Both the position numbers and the translations under genes were made by a program. From positions 21,181 through 85,180 of the forward strand of contig NZ_PYOD01000021.1 of assembly GCF_003026285.1 (NCBI RefSeq): 64,000 bases of DNA. The letters run 5' to 3'. The notes beneath the pieces are model-generated. The model did no database searches, had not been told where the DNA came from, and was given only the letters and a program-made list of their open reading frames with translations. Source of the stretch: Photobacterium profundum (GTDB lineage Bacteria; Pseudomonadota; Gammaproteobacteria; Enterobacterales; Vibrionaceae). Below, piece by piece: positions 25,339 through 33,009 of the stretch (position 1 is its first letter; the number at the start of each line of letters is the position of its first letter).

Positions 25339-26067
25339 ATGGCAACTGTATCAATGCGCGACATGCTTAAGGCTGGTGTACACTTTGGTCACCAAACTCG
25401 TTACTGGAACCCAAAAATGAAGCCATTCATTTTCGGTGCTCGTAACAAGGTACACATCATCAACCTTGAGAAAACTGTACCAATGTTCAACGAAGCACTA
25501 GCTGAAATCAACAAGATTGCAGCTCGTAAAGGTAAGGTGCTTTTCGTTGGTACTAAGCGTGCAGCCAGCGAATCTATCAAAGAATCAGCTATCAACTGTG
25601 ATCAGTACTACGTAAACAACCGTTGGTTGGGTGGTATGCTGACTAACTGGAAAACTGTTCGTCAGTCAATCAAACGTCTGAAAGAGCTAGAAATTCAGTC
25701 AGCTGATGGTACGTTCGAAAAGCTAACTAAGAAAGAAGCGCTAATGCGTACTCGTGAAATGGAGAAACTTGAAAAGTCTCTAGGTGGTATCAAGAACATG
25801 GGCGGTCTTCCTGACGCAATGTTCGTAATTGATGCTGATCACGAACACATCGCTATTAAAGAAGCTAACAACCTGGGTATCCCTGTATTCTCTGTTGTAG
25901 ATACTAACTCAAACCCAGACGGCGTTGACTTCGTTATCCCTGGTAACGATGATGCAATCCGTTCAATTCAGCTTTACACTGGTGCTGTAGCACAAACTGT
26001 AACTGAAGCTCGTAACCAAGATATCGTTGTTCAAGCTGAACAAGATGGTTTCGTAGCAGAAGCTTAA
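25339..26067 (+). CDS. rpsB: 30S ribosomal protein S2
   Basis: This 242-residue protein is collinear with E. coli S2 (241), containing LKAGVHFGHQTRYWNPKMKP near the N-terminus, NNRWLGGMLTNWKT and the C-terminal PGNDDAIRSIQLYTGAVA. It is needed for assembly of S1 onto the small subunit. Codon use is strongly biased toward abundant tRNAs, as expected for a ribosomal gene. An attenuator-like hairpin separates it from tsf. Confidence 0.98.
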   Translation: MATVSMRDMLKAGVHFGHQTRYWNPKMKPFIFGARNKVHIINLEKTVPMFNEALAEINKIAARKGKVLFVGTKRAASESIKESAINCDQYYVNNRWLGGMLTNWKTVRQSIKRLKELEIQSADGTFEKLTKKEALMRTREMEKLEKSLGGIKNMGGLPDAMFVIDADHEHIAIKEANNLGIPVFSVVDTNSNPDGVDFVIPGNDDAIRSIQLYTGAVAQTVTEARNQDIVVQAEQDGFVAEA

Positions 26068-26120
26068 TAGCCGCTCTTTTGAGTTTCTTAGCTTACCTAA
26101 TGTAAACTAAGAATGGTTAA

Positions 26121-26147
26121 CAGGGGCCCATTTCGGCCCCTGATTTT
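26121..26147 (+). terminator. Attenuator between rpsB and tsf
   Basis: CAGGGGCC and GGCCCCTG form an 8-bp stem with a 6-base loop followed by ATTTTT. In E. coli a hairpin at this place lowers tsf read-through; the same role is inferred here. Confidence 0.8.
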
Positions 26148-26178
26148 TATATCAAGAATTCAAACCGAGGATATGACA

Positions 26179-27024
26179 ATGGCAACAGTTACAGCTGCCC
26201 TAGTTAAAGAACTGCGTGAGCGTACAGCTGCAGGCATGATGGATTGTAAAAAAGCACTTGTTGAAGCAGATGGCGACATCGAGCTAGCAATTGATAACAT
26301 GCGTAAGAGCGGTGCTGCTAAGGCTGCTAAAAAGTCAGGTAACATCGCAGCTGAAGGCACAATTATCATCAAAGAAGTTGATGGCGTTGCTGCAATTCTA
26401 GAAGTTAACTGTCAAACAGATTTCGTTGCTAAAGATGCTAGCTTCCTTGCGTTTGCTAATGAAGTAGCAGATGCAGCTCTTGCAGGTCGTGTTGAAGTTG
26501 CTGAACTTCAAACTACTTTCGAAGAGAAGCGTATTGCTCTAGTAACTAAAATCGGTGAAAACATCAGCATTCGTCGTGTTGAGTTCATCGAAGGCGCACA
26601 AATTGGTTCTTACCGTCACGGCGACCGTATTGGTGTTGTTGTTGCATCTGATGCAGACCAAGAAACAGTTAAGCAAGTAGCTATGCATGTTGCTGCATCT
26701 AAGCCTGAGTTCGTAACTCCTGAAGATGTACCTGCAGAAGTTGTTGCTAAAGAAAAGCAAATCCAGATCGATATCGCTATCCAATCTGGTAAGCCAGCTG
26801 AAATCGCAGAGAAAATGGTTGTTGGCCGCATGAAGAAATTCACCGGCGAAGTTTCTCTAACTGGTCAAGCATTCATCATGGACCCAGCACAAACTGTTGG
26901 TCAAATGTTGAAAGCTAAAGGTGCTACAGTAACAAACTTCATCCGTTTTGAAGTTGGTGAAGGCATCGAGAAAGCACAAGAAATGAGCTTCGCAGAAGAA
27001 GTTGCAGCTGTTCAGAAGGGTTAA
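26179..27024 (+). CDS. tsf: Elongation factor Ts
   Basis: This 281-residue protein exchanges GDP for GTP on EF-Tu. The N-terminal UBA-like domain starts LVKELRERTAAGMMDCKKAL, and the conserved TDFVAKD motif that inserts into EF-Tu is near residue 80. The ATG at 26179 is chosen over one two codons upstream because GAGG at 26167-26170 is 8 bases before it and the family begins there (E. coli 283). The open frame back to 26113 passes through the attenuator and is not coding. Confidence 0.97.
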   Translation: MATVTAALVKELRERTAAGMMDCKKALVEADGDIELAIDNMRKSGAAKAAKKSGNIAAEGTIIIKEVDGVAAILEVNCQTDFVAKDASFLAFANEVADAALAGRVEVAELQTTFEEKRIALVTKIGENISIRRVEFIEGAQIGSYRHGDRIGVVVASDADQETVKQVAMHVAASKPEFVTPEDVPAEVVAKEKQIQIDIAIQSGKPAEIAEKMVVGRMKKFTGEVSLTGQAFIMDPAQTVGQMLKAKGATVTNFIRFEVGEGIEKAQEMSFAEEVAAVQKG

Positions 27025-27047
27025 TCCTTTACAGCAAAAAGAACTCT

Positions 27048-27077
27048 AAAGACCGTAGCCAAGGCTGCGGTCTTTTT
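27048..27077 (+). terminator. Terminator after tsf
   Basis: AAAGACCGTAGCC and GGCTGCGGTCTTT form a long stem with an AA loop end and one G-T pair, then TTTT. Confidence 0.88.
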
Positions 27078-27123
27078 ACAACTCCATATCTCTTTAGTTT
27101 AGTTAGCCTGGAAGGTAATACTT

Positions 27124-27846
27124 ATGACCACAAACCCTAAACCAATTTATCAACGAATTTTACTTAAACTAAGTGGTGAAGCACTACAGGGATCAGAAGG
27201 TTTCGGTATTGATGCAAAAGTTCTTGACCGTATGGCACAAGAAGTTAAGGAACTCGTTGAACTGGGTGTACAGGTTGGCCTTGTTATCGGTGGCGGTAAT
27301 TTGTTCCGTGGCGCTGGTTTAGCTGAAGCGGGTATGAATCGAGTTGTGGGCGACCACATGGGTATGCTAGCAACTGTAATGAATGGTTTGGCAATGCGAG
27401 ATTCATTACACCGTGCCTATGTGAACGCTCGAGTGATGTCTGCAATTCCACTAAATGGTGTATGTGACAGTTACAACTGGGCTGAAGCTATTAGCCAACT
27501 TCGCCAAGGTCGCGTTGTGATCTTCGCTGCTGGTACTGGTAATCCGTTCTTTACTACTGATTCAGCAGCATGCCTTCGTGGCATCGAAATTGAAGCTGAC
27601 GTAGTATTGAAAGCAACGAAAGTTGACGGAGTTTACACTGATGATCCAGTTAAAAACCCAGATGCAGTTCTTTGTGATAAGCTTGGTTTCCAAGATGTTC
27701 TTGAAAAAGAGCTTAAAGTGATGGACTTAGCTGCATTTACGCTTGCTCGTGACCATAAAATGCCAATTCGTGTTTTTAACATGACTAAACCTGGCTCTCT
27801 TCGTCGCGTAGTAATGGGTGAGCAAGAAGGCACTTTGATCTCTTAA
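27124..27846 (+). CDS. pyrH: UMP kinase PyrH
   Basis: This 240-residue enzyme phosphorylates UMP to UDP with ATP. It belongs to the amino acid kinase fold: LLKLSGEALQGSEGFGID at the N-terminus, IGGGNLFRGAG (substrate loop) and GTGNPFFTTDSAACLRGIE. Length equals the E. coli enzyme (241). It stands between tsf and frr as in most gammaproteobacteria, with 143 bp to frr in which I see no clear signal. Confidence 0.97.
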   Translation: MTTNPKPIYQRILLKLSGEALQGSEGFGIDAKVLDRMAQEVKELVELGVQVGLVIGGGNLFRGAGLAEAGMNRVVGDHMGMLATVMNGLAMRDSLHRAYVNARVMSAIPLNGVCDSYNWAEAISQLRQGRVVIFAAGTGNPFFTTDSAACLRGIEIEADVVLKATKVDGVYTDDPVKNPDAVLCDKLGFQDVLEKELKVMDLAAFTLARDHKMPIRVFNMTKPGSLRRVVMGEQEGTLIS

Positions 27847-27989
27847 TAGTTAATGTGAAAGTATGAGCCTTCACGTTGGTGAAGCTTTAAAACATGTTGG
27901 CTATAAAAACGACTAATTCAGGATGGGGGCTTTTGAGGCCTCCGCCGTGACTAAATAACCTGACCATTATCAAGCAGGGGTACTAAATC

Positions 27990-28547
27990 GTGATTAATGA
28001 AATTCAAAATGATGCGCAAGAGCGTATGGGAAAAAGCGTTGACGCGCTAAAAAACCAACTTGTTAAGATCCGTACTGGTCGTGCGCATCCAAGTCTACTT
28101 GATACCATTTACGTAGAATACTACGGTGCGAATACACCACTTAAGCAGCTTGCAAATGTTGTTGCTGAAGACTCACGTACGTTGGCGATTACGGTTTTTG
28201 ACCGAGAGCTAACGCCAAAAATCGAAAAAGCTATCATGATGTCAGATCTGGGGTTAAACCCAATGTCTGCAGGTACCGTAATTCGTGTACCATTGCCTCC
28301 GTTAACGGAAGAGCGTCGTCGTGATCTTGTGAAGATTGTACGTAAAGAAGCAGAGCAAGGCCGTGTGGCTATTCGTAACATCCGTCGTGATGCGAATGCA
28401 GATTTAAAAGCATTGCTAAAAGACAAAGAAATATCTGAAGATGATGATCGTCGTGCACAAGATGAAATTCAGAAATTGACAGATATTGCTGTTAAGAATA
28501 TTGAAGCTGTTCTTGAAGTTAAAGAAAAAGAGCTAATGGAAGTTTAA
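27990..28547 (+). CDS. frr: Ribosome recycling factor
   Basis: This 185-residue protein splits post-termination ribosomes with EF-G. It has the family's three-helix-bundle sequence, including KIRTGRAHPSLLD, DRELTPKIEKAI and VPLPPLTEERRRDLVK. Length matches E. coli RRF (185). A strong terminator follows. Confidence 0.97.
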   Translation: MINEIQNDAQERMGKSVDALKNQLVKIRTGRAHPSLLDTIYVEYYGANTPLKQLANVVAEDSRTLAITVFDRELTPKIEKAIMMSDLGLNPMSAGTVIRVPLPPLTEERRRDLVKIVRKEAEQGRVAIRNIRRDANADLKALLKDKEISEDDDRRAQDEIQKLTDIAVKNIEAVLEVKEKELMEV

Positions 28548-28591
28548 GGCACTTGTCTTTTCAATATAATTTAGCTTTATGATATTTGAAG

Positions 28592-28621
28592 CGCTGTGCG
28601 TACAGCACAGCGTTTTTTTTT
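28592..28621 (+). terminator. Terminator after frr
   Basis: CGCTGTGC and GCACAGCG pair around a 5-base loop and are followed by nine T's. Confidence 0.93.
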
Positions 28622-28632
28622 GAGGGAGAAAC

Positions 28633-29397
28633 ATGGCAGAGCGTACTATCGAAACTGAACTTTCTGCTGAATGTTTACCGAAGCATGTTGCCGTCATTAT
28701 GGATGGGAATGGTCGGTGGGCGAAGGCAAAAGGAAAGGCTCGAGTATTTGGCCATAAGGCTGGCGTTGAAGCCGTGCGTAAAAGTGTCTCGACGGCTAAC
28801 CGTCTTGGCGTTAAGGTTTTGACATTGTTTGCTTTTAGTAGCGAAAACTGGCGTCGCCCTGAAGACGAAGTTTCATTATTGATGGAACTGTTTATGACTG
28901 TACTGACTCGTGAAGTTAAACGTCTTCATAAAAACAATATCCAGTTACGTATTATCGGTGACAAAAGTGGCTTTAGTGAGCGACTTCAACGAAAAATAGC
29001 AACCTCGGAAGCGTTAACGGCTAACAATACTGGTTTAGTCTTGAATATTGCAGCCAATTACGGTGGGCAATGGGATATCTTGCAAGCAACGAAAAAATTG
29101 GCCGTTCAAATTGCTGAACAAGGTTTAACTGCTTCAGATATCACTGAGGATATGTTGTCTGCAGGCATGTCGACTGCTGATTTACCAGATGTGGATTTAA
29201 TGATCCGTACGAGTGGTGAATGCCGTATTAGTAATTTCATGTTGTGGCAGGCAGCTTATGCCGAATTATACTTTACAGAGCAGCACTGGCCTGATTTTGA
29301 TGAAGAAAGCTTTGCTAACGCTATAGCATGGTATATTAACCGCGAACGCCGCTTTGGTTGTACGGGTGAACAGATTAAAGCTTTAATACAAGAATAA
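28633..29397 (+). CDS. uppS: Undecaprenyl diphosphate synthase
   Basis: This 254-residue cis-prenyltransferase condenses isopentenyl units onto farnesyl diphosphate to make the lipid carrier for cell wall and O-antigen synthesis. The catalytic aspartate is in VIMDGNGRWAK near residue 25. LTLFAFSSENWRRP and RTSGECRISNFMLWQ also belong to the family. It is followed by cdsA and dxr, as in E. coli, in a block of lipid and isoprenoid genes. Another frame starting at 28586 is a shadow. Confidence 0.96.
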   Translation: MAERTIETELSAECLPKHVAVIMDGNGRWAKAKGKARVFGHKAGVEAVRKSVSTANRLGVKVLTLFAFSSENWRRPEDEVSLLMELFMTVLTREVKRLHKNNIQLRIIGDKSGFSERLQRKIATSEALTANNTGLVLNIAANYGGQWDILQATKKLAVQIAEQGLTASDITEDMLSAGMSTADLPDVDLMIRTSGECRISNFMLWQAAYAELYFTEQHWPDFDEESFANAIAWYINRERRFGCTGEQIKALIQE

Positions 29398-29509
29398 ATA
29401 TTATTCAAATGATGCGTTTTTAATAAAACGCATTGATTATTATCATGAAAATATAATCGTGATGTTCTATCTGAATAATGAAAATAAATAACAAACGAGA
29501 GGACGCCGC

Positions 29510-30358
29510 TTGTTAAAGCAACGAATTATTACTGCACTAATCCTCGCGCCTTTAGTGATTGCTGGGATATTTTTACTACCATTTTCTTTTTTCGTCGTTG
29601 CTCTTGCCGCGATTACGTTGATTGGTTTCTGGGAATGGACACAGTTTGTTGATGCTAAATCGCGAATTGTGGCTATGATCGTACCTGTGATGACCCTAGG
29701 CTTAAGCTTAGTAGTAATACCTTCCGATGTAACTGCATTATCAACACTGACCGAATCACACCATGGCATATTGTTTGTTGGTGGAATTTGGTGGTTAATT
29801 GCATCTACTTTAGCAATAACATACCCATCCAGCGTAAAACTTTGGTCTACATCTTCTTCGCTAAAATACTTCTTTGGGTTACTTACGCTCATCCCATTTT
29901 TTTGGAGTATCTTAATGCTCCGAGCTGTTAACTATGTAGAGAATCCATACCATGGTGCAAAACTCGTGTTATTGGTTTGCTTTCTGGTGTGGTCAGCAGA
30001 CACTGGCGCGTACTTCTCTGGTAAACGTTTTGGTAAAACTAAAATGGCACCTGCGGTTAGCCCGAATAAAACTATCGAAGGTTTAGTCGGCGGGGCATTG
30101 TTAGCGATCCTTATCACATGGGGTGGAGCTACTTTGATGGATATTCCATTTACGAGCTTAAGCAATCTTTTCATCATTGCTATTATTACAGTGATTGCAT
30201 CTGTTTTGGGTGATTTGGTTGAAAGTATGTTCAAGCGTGTTTCCGGCATCAAAGATAGCGGTAATATTTTACCTGGTCACGGTGGTATCCTTGACCGTAT
30301 TGACAGTTTAACGGCTGCCCTTCCTGTTTTTGCGTTACTGTACCTTTGGGTACTGTAA
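29510..30358 (+). CDS. cdsA: Phosphatidate cytidylyltransferase CdsA
   Basis: This 282-residue integral membrane enzyme makes CDP-diacylglycerol from phosphatidate and CTP. There are about eight hydrophobic segments. The C-terminal signature KDSGNILPGHGGILDRIDS is intact, as is SPNKTIEGLVGG. The start is TTG at 29510, supported by GAGAGGA (29497-29503) and by the family beginning MLKxR; E. coli CdsA is 285 residues. Confidence 0.94.
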   Translation: MLKQRIITALILAPLVIAGIFLLPFSFFVVALAAITLIGFWEWTQFVDAKSRIVAMIVPVMTLGLSLVVIPSDVTALSTLTESHHGILFVGGIWWLIASTLAITYPSSVKLWSTSSSLKYFFGLLTLIPFFWSILMLRAVNYVENPYHGAKLVLLVCFLVWSADTGAYFSGKRFGKTKMAPAVSPNKTIEGLVGGALLAILITWGGATLMDIPFTSLSNLFIIAIITVIASVLGDLVESMFKRVSGIKDSGNILPGHGGILDRIDSLTAALPVFALLYLWVL

Positions 30359-30373
30359 GCAACATCATATAGC

Positions 30374-30396
30374 GGGCAGCGATTCTTAAGCTGCCC
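30374..30396 (+). other. Intercistronic hairpin cdsA-dxr
   Basis: GGGCAGC and GCTGCCC pair around a 9-base loop, 15 bases after cdsA. Only two T's follow, so it looks like an mRNA stabilising or partial-termination element. Confidence 0.65.
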
Positions 30397-30420
30397 TTCA
30401 TAGCTGAATTAAGTGATTTT

Positions 30421-31614
30421 ATGCGTAAGTTAACGATTCTTGGTGCTACTGGCTCTATTGGAAGTAGTACATTGGCTGTTGCAGCACAGAACCCACAATT
30501 GTTTGAGGTTGTTGCTTTAGCTGCCGGTACGAATAGTCAGAAAATGCTCGAGTTATGCCGTATTTGGAAACCAAAATACGCGGCCATGGCATCTTTACAG
30601 GCAGCGAAGGAATTGTCGGCATTACTGAAAAAGCATGAAATTAGTACCCAAGTTCTGGCTGGTGACGCTGGACTCTGCCAAGTCGCTGCACTTGATGAGA
30701 TTGATACTGTCATGGCCGCAATTGTTGGGGCTGCAGGTTTATTACCGACAATGGCTGGTGTGAAAGCGGGTAAACGAATTTTATTAGCAAACAAAGAAGC
30801 ATTAGTGATGTCTGGTCAGATGTTTATTGATGCGTGTGAGCAATATGGTGCAGAGCTACTACCTGTTGATAGTGAACATAATGCTATCTTCCAATGTTTA
30901 CCTGCTGAGATTCAACGAGCAATGGGGCGTTGTGATCTAGAAGAACACGGTATTAGTAAAATCTTGTTAACGGGCTCTGGTGGGCCATTTAGGTATACTG
31001 ATATATCTGAATTGGCATCGGTTACGCCGCAGATGGCAATCGCACATCCTAATTGGTCTATGGGACCTAAAATCTCAGTTGACTCCGCAACTATGATGAA
31101 CAAAGGGCTTGAATATATTGAGGCTCGGTGGTTATTCAATGCGTCTAGAGAGCAGCTGCAAGTGATTATTCACCCACAGTCCGTTATTCACTCCATGGTG
31201 CAATACAAAGATGGTTCAGTATTGGCGCAAATGGGCTTACCCGACATGCAAACGCCAATTGCGTGTGCAATGTCCTACCCAAATAGAGTGGATGCGGGTG
31301 TTGCACCATTAGATTTTAGTAATATTGGCGAATTTACTTTCTTGCCGCCAGACTACTCGCGCTATCCTTGTCTGAAACTTGCTATTGATGCATGTTATGA
31401 AGGTCAAGCCGCTACAACGGCATTGAATGCTGCGAACGAAATAGCGGTTGCGGCGTTTTTAAATAATGAAATCGGTTTTACCGATATTGCTGTAATAAAT
31501 GAGCAAATTCTTAATTCTGCCGATATGACGACACCAGTAGATTTAGAAAGTGTGATTGAGTTAGATATGCGGGCTCGTATTTTGACTCACAACATAATTC
31601 GTAAGGTAGCATGA
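30421..31614 (+). CDS. dxr: 1-deoxy-D-xylulose 5-phosphate reductoisomerase
   Basis: This 397-residue enzyme makes methylerythritol 4-phosphate in the non-mevalonate isoprenoid pathway. The NADPH loop is LGATGSIGSSTLAV at the N-terminus. The metal and substrate residues are in PVDSEHNAIFQCL (near residue 150) and GLEYIEARWLF. Length matches E. coli Dxr (398). The TGA stop overlaps the ATG of rseP (ATGA), indicating translational coupling. Confidence 0.97.
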   Translation: MRKLTILGATGSIGSSTLAVAAQNPQLFEVVALAAGTNSQKMLELCRIWKPKYAAMASLQAAKELSALLKKHEISTQVLAGDAGLCQVAALDEIDTVMAAIVGAAGLLPTMAGVKAGKRILLANKEALVMSGQMFIDACEQYGAELLPVDSEHNAIFQCLPAEIQRAMGRCDLEEHGISKILLTGSGGPFRYTDISELASVTPQMAIAHPNWSMGPKISVDSATMMNKGLEYIEARWLFNASREQLQVIIHPQSVIHSMVQYKDGSVLAQMGLPDMQTPIACAMSYPNRVDAGVAPLDFSNIGEFTFLPPDYSRYPCLKLAIDACYEGQAATTALNAANEIAVAAFLNNEIGFTDIAVINEQILNSADMTTPVDLESVIELDMRARILTHNIIRKVA

Positions 31615-32972
31615 ATATGATGAGTATTTTATGGAATCTAGGGTCATTTATACTGGCTTTAGGGATTCTAATTGCAGCACATGAATTCGGTCACTTTTGG
31701 GTCGCACGACGTTGCGGTGTCTATGTTGAACGTTTTTCCATCGGTTTTGGTAAGTCGTTATGGCGTAAAGTCGGTAAAGATGGCACAGAATATACTCTGG
31801 CTATGATTCCACTTGGTGGTTACGTTAAAATGCTCGATGAGCGTGTTGATGACGTACCAGCTGATAAAAAACATATGGCTTTCAATAATAAACCACTATG
31901 GCAACGTAGTGCGATTGTTGCTGCCGGACCAATGGCGAACTTTATGTTTGCTATCTTTGCTTATTGGGTCGTTTATCTGATTGGAATTCCTGCAGTTCGT
32001 CCCATAATTGGTGAAGTCGCTCCGCAATCGATAGCGGCGGAAGCAGGAATTAGCTCTGGAATGGAACTAAAATCTATTTCAGGAATCAAAACCGCTGATT
32101 GGGAATCCGCTAATATGGCGATGATTTCTCATATTGGTGATAAAGAAATGGTTATTACAGTCACTGAACCTAATAATGATTATGAGGTTCAGCGCACTTT
32201 AAACCTAAGTTCTTGGTCATTTGACCCTGAAAGCGAACGTGTTCTAACAACTCTTGGTATTACACCCTATTCACCGTCAATAACCCTTTCCATCTCACAA
32301 CTTGTTGACGGTGGAGCAGCAATTGATGCTGGATTCAGGTTAAATGATAAAATTGTGGCGATCGATAATACCCCGATCACCCAATGGAAAGAGGTTGTTG
32401 ATGCTGTTCGATCGCACCCTGAACAAGCACTGTTGTTTGAATTAGAGCGTGAAGGGCAGCGTGTTTCGGTGACTTTGACACCGAAATCAAAAAAATTAGC
32501 GAATGATGAGTTAATTGGCTACGCAGGTTTTGCGCCAGAAGTGGAAGCTTGGCCCGAGTCATACCGTATTAACCTTCAGTTTGGTCCTATAGAAGCAGTA
32601 GGAAAAGCAACAGAAAAAACATGGCAGTTGGTGACGTTGACCTTTGACATGGTGACAAAGTTGGTAACTGGTGATGTGGCGCTTAAAAATCTAAGTGGCC
32701 CAATATCCATAGCGAAAGGGGCTGGAATGACCGCCGATTACGGTTTGGTGTATTTCCTTGGATTTTTAGCTCTGATTAGTGTGAACTTAGGGATAGTTAA
32801 CTTGTTACCGCTTCCGGTACTTGATGGTGGACATTTAATGTATTTTGCCATTGAAGCTGTAACCCGTCGTCCCGTTTCTGAGCGTGTCCAGGATCTTGGC
32901 TATAGAGTGGGATCAGCCATTTTGGTTGCATTAATGGCCGTAGCGCTATTCAATGATTTTACCCGCCTTTAA
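31611..32972 (+). CDS. rseP: Site-2 zinc metalloprotease RseP
   Basis: This 453-residue inner membrane protease cuts the anti-sigma factor RseA within the membrane after DegS and so frees sigma-E. The zinc site is AAHEFGHFW near residue 23, with the third ligand in NLLPLPVLDGGHL near residue 400. Two PDZ domains lie between (about residues 120-310). ATGs at 31617 and 31620 are alternative starts. It stands upstream of bamA, so envelope stress signalling and outer-membrane assembly genes are linked, as in E. coli. Confidence 0.96.
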   Translation: MNMMSILWNLGSFILALGILIAAHEFGHFWVARRCGVYVERFSIGFGKSLWRKVGKDGTEYTLAMIPLGGYVKMLDERVDDVPADKKHMAFNNKPLWQRSAIVAAGPMANFMFAIFAYWVVYLIGIPAVRPIIGEVAPQSIAAEAGISSGMELKSISGIKTADWESANMAMISHIGDKEMVITVTEPNNDYEVQRTLNLSSWSFDPESERVLTTLGITPYSPSITLSISQLVDGGAAIDAGFRLNDKIVAIDNTPITQWKEVVDAVRSHPEQALLFELEREGQRVSVTLTPKSKKLANDELIGYAGFAPEVEAWPESYRINLQFGPIEAVGKATEKTWQLVTLTFDMVTKLVTGDVALKNLSGPISIAKGAGMTADYGLVYFLGFLALISVNLGIVNLLPLPVLDGGHLMYFAIEAVTRRPVSERVQDLGYRVGSAILVALMAVALFNDFTRL

Positions 32973-33009
32973 TAAGTGCGTTTTTTAGCAAGGAATAATT
33001 AGAACAGTA

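Noticed and set aside
26113..26178. Upstream extension of tsf
   Set aside because: The extra codons cross the rpsB-tsf attenuator; the conserved start with a proper ribosome binding site is at 26179.
27924..27942. Hairpin between pyrH and frr
   Set aside because: A six-pair stem with a G-T pair and no T-run is too weak to call.
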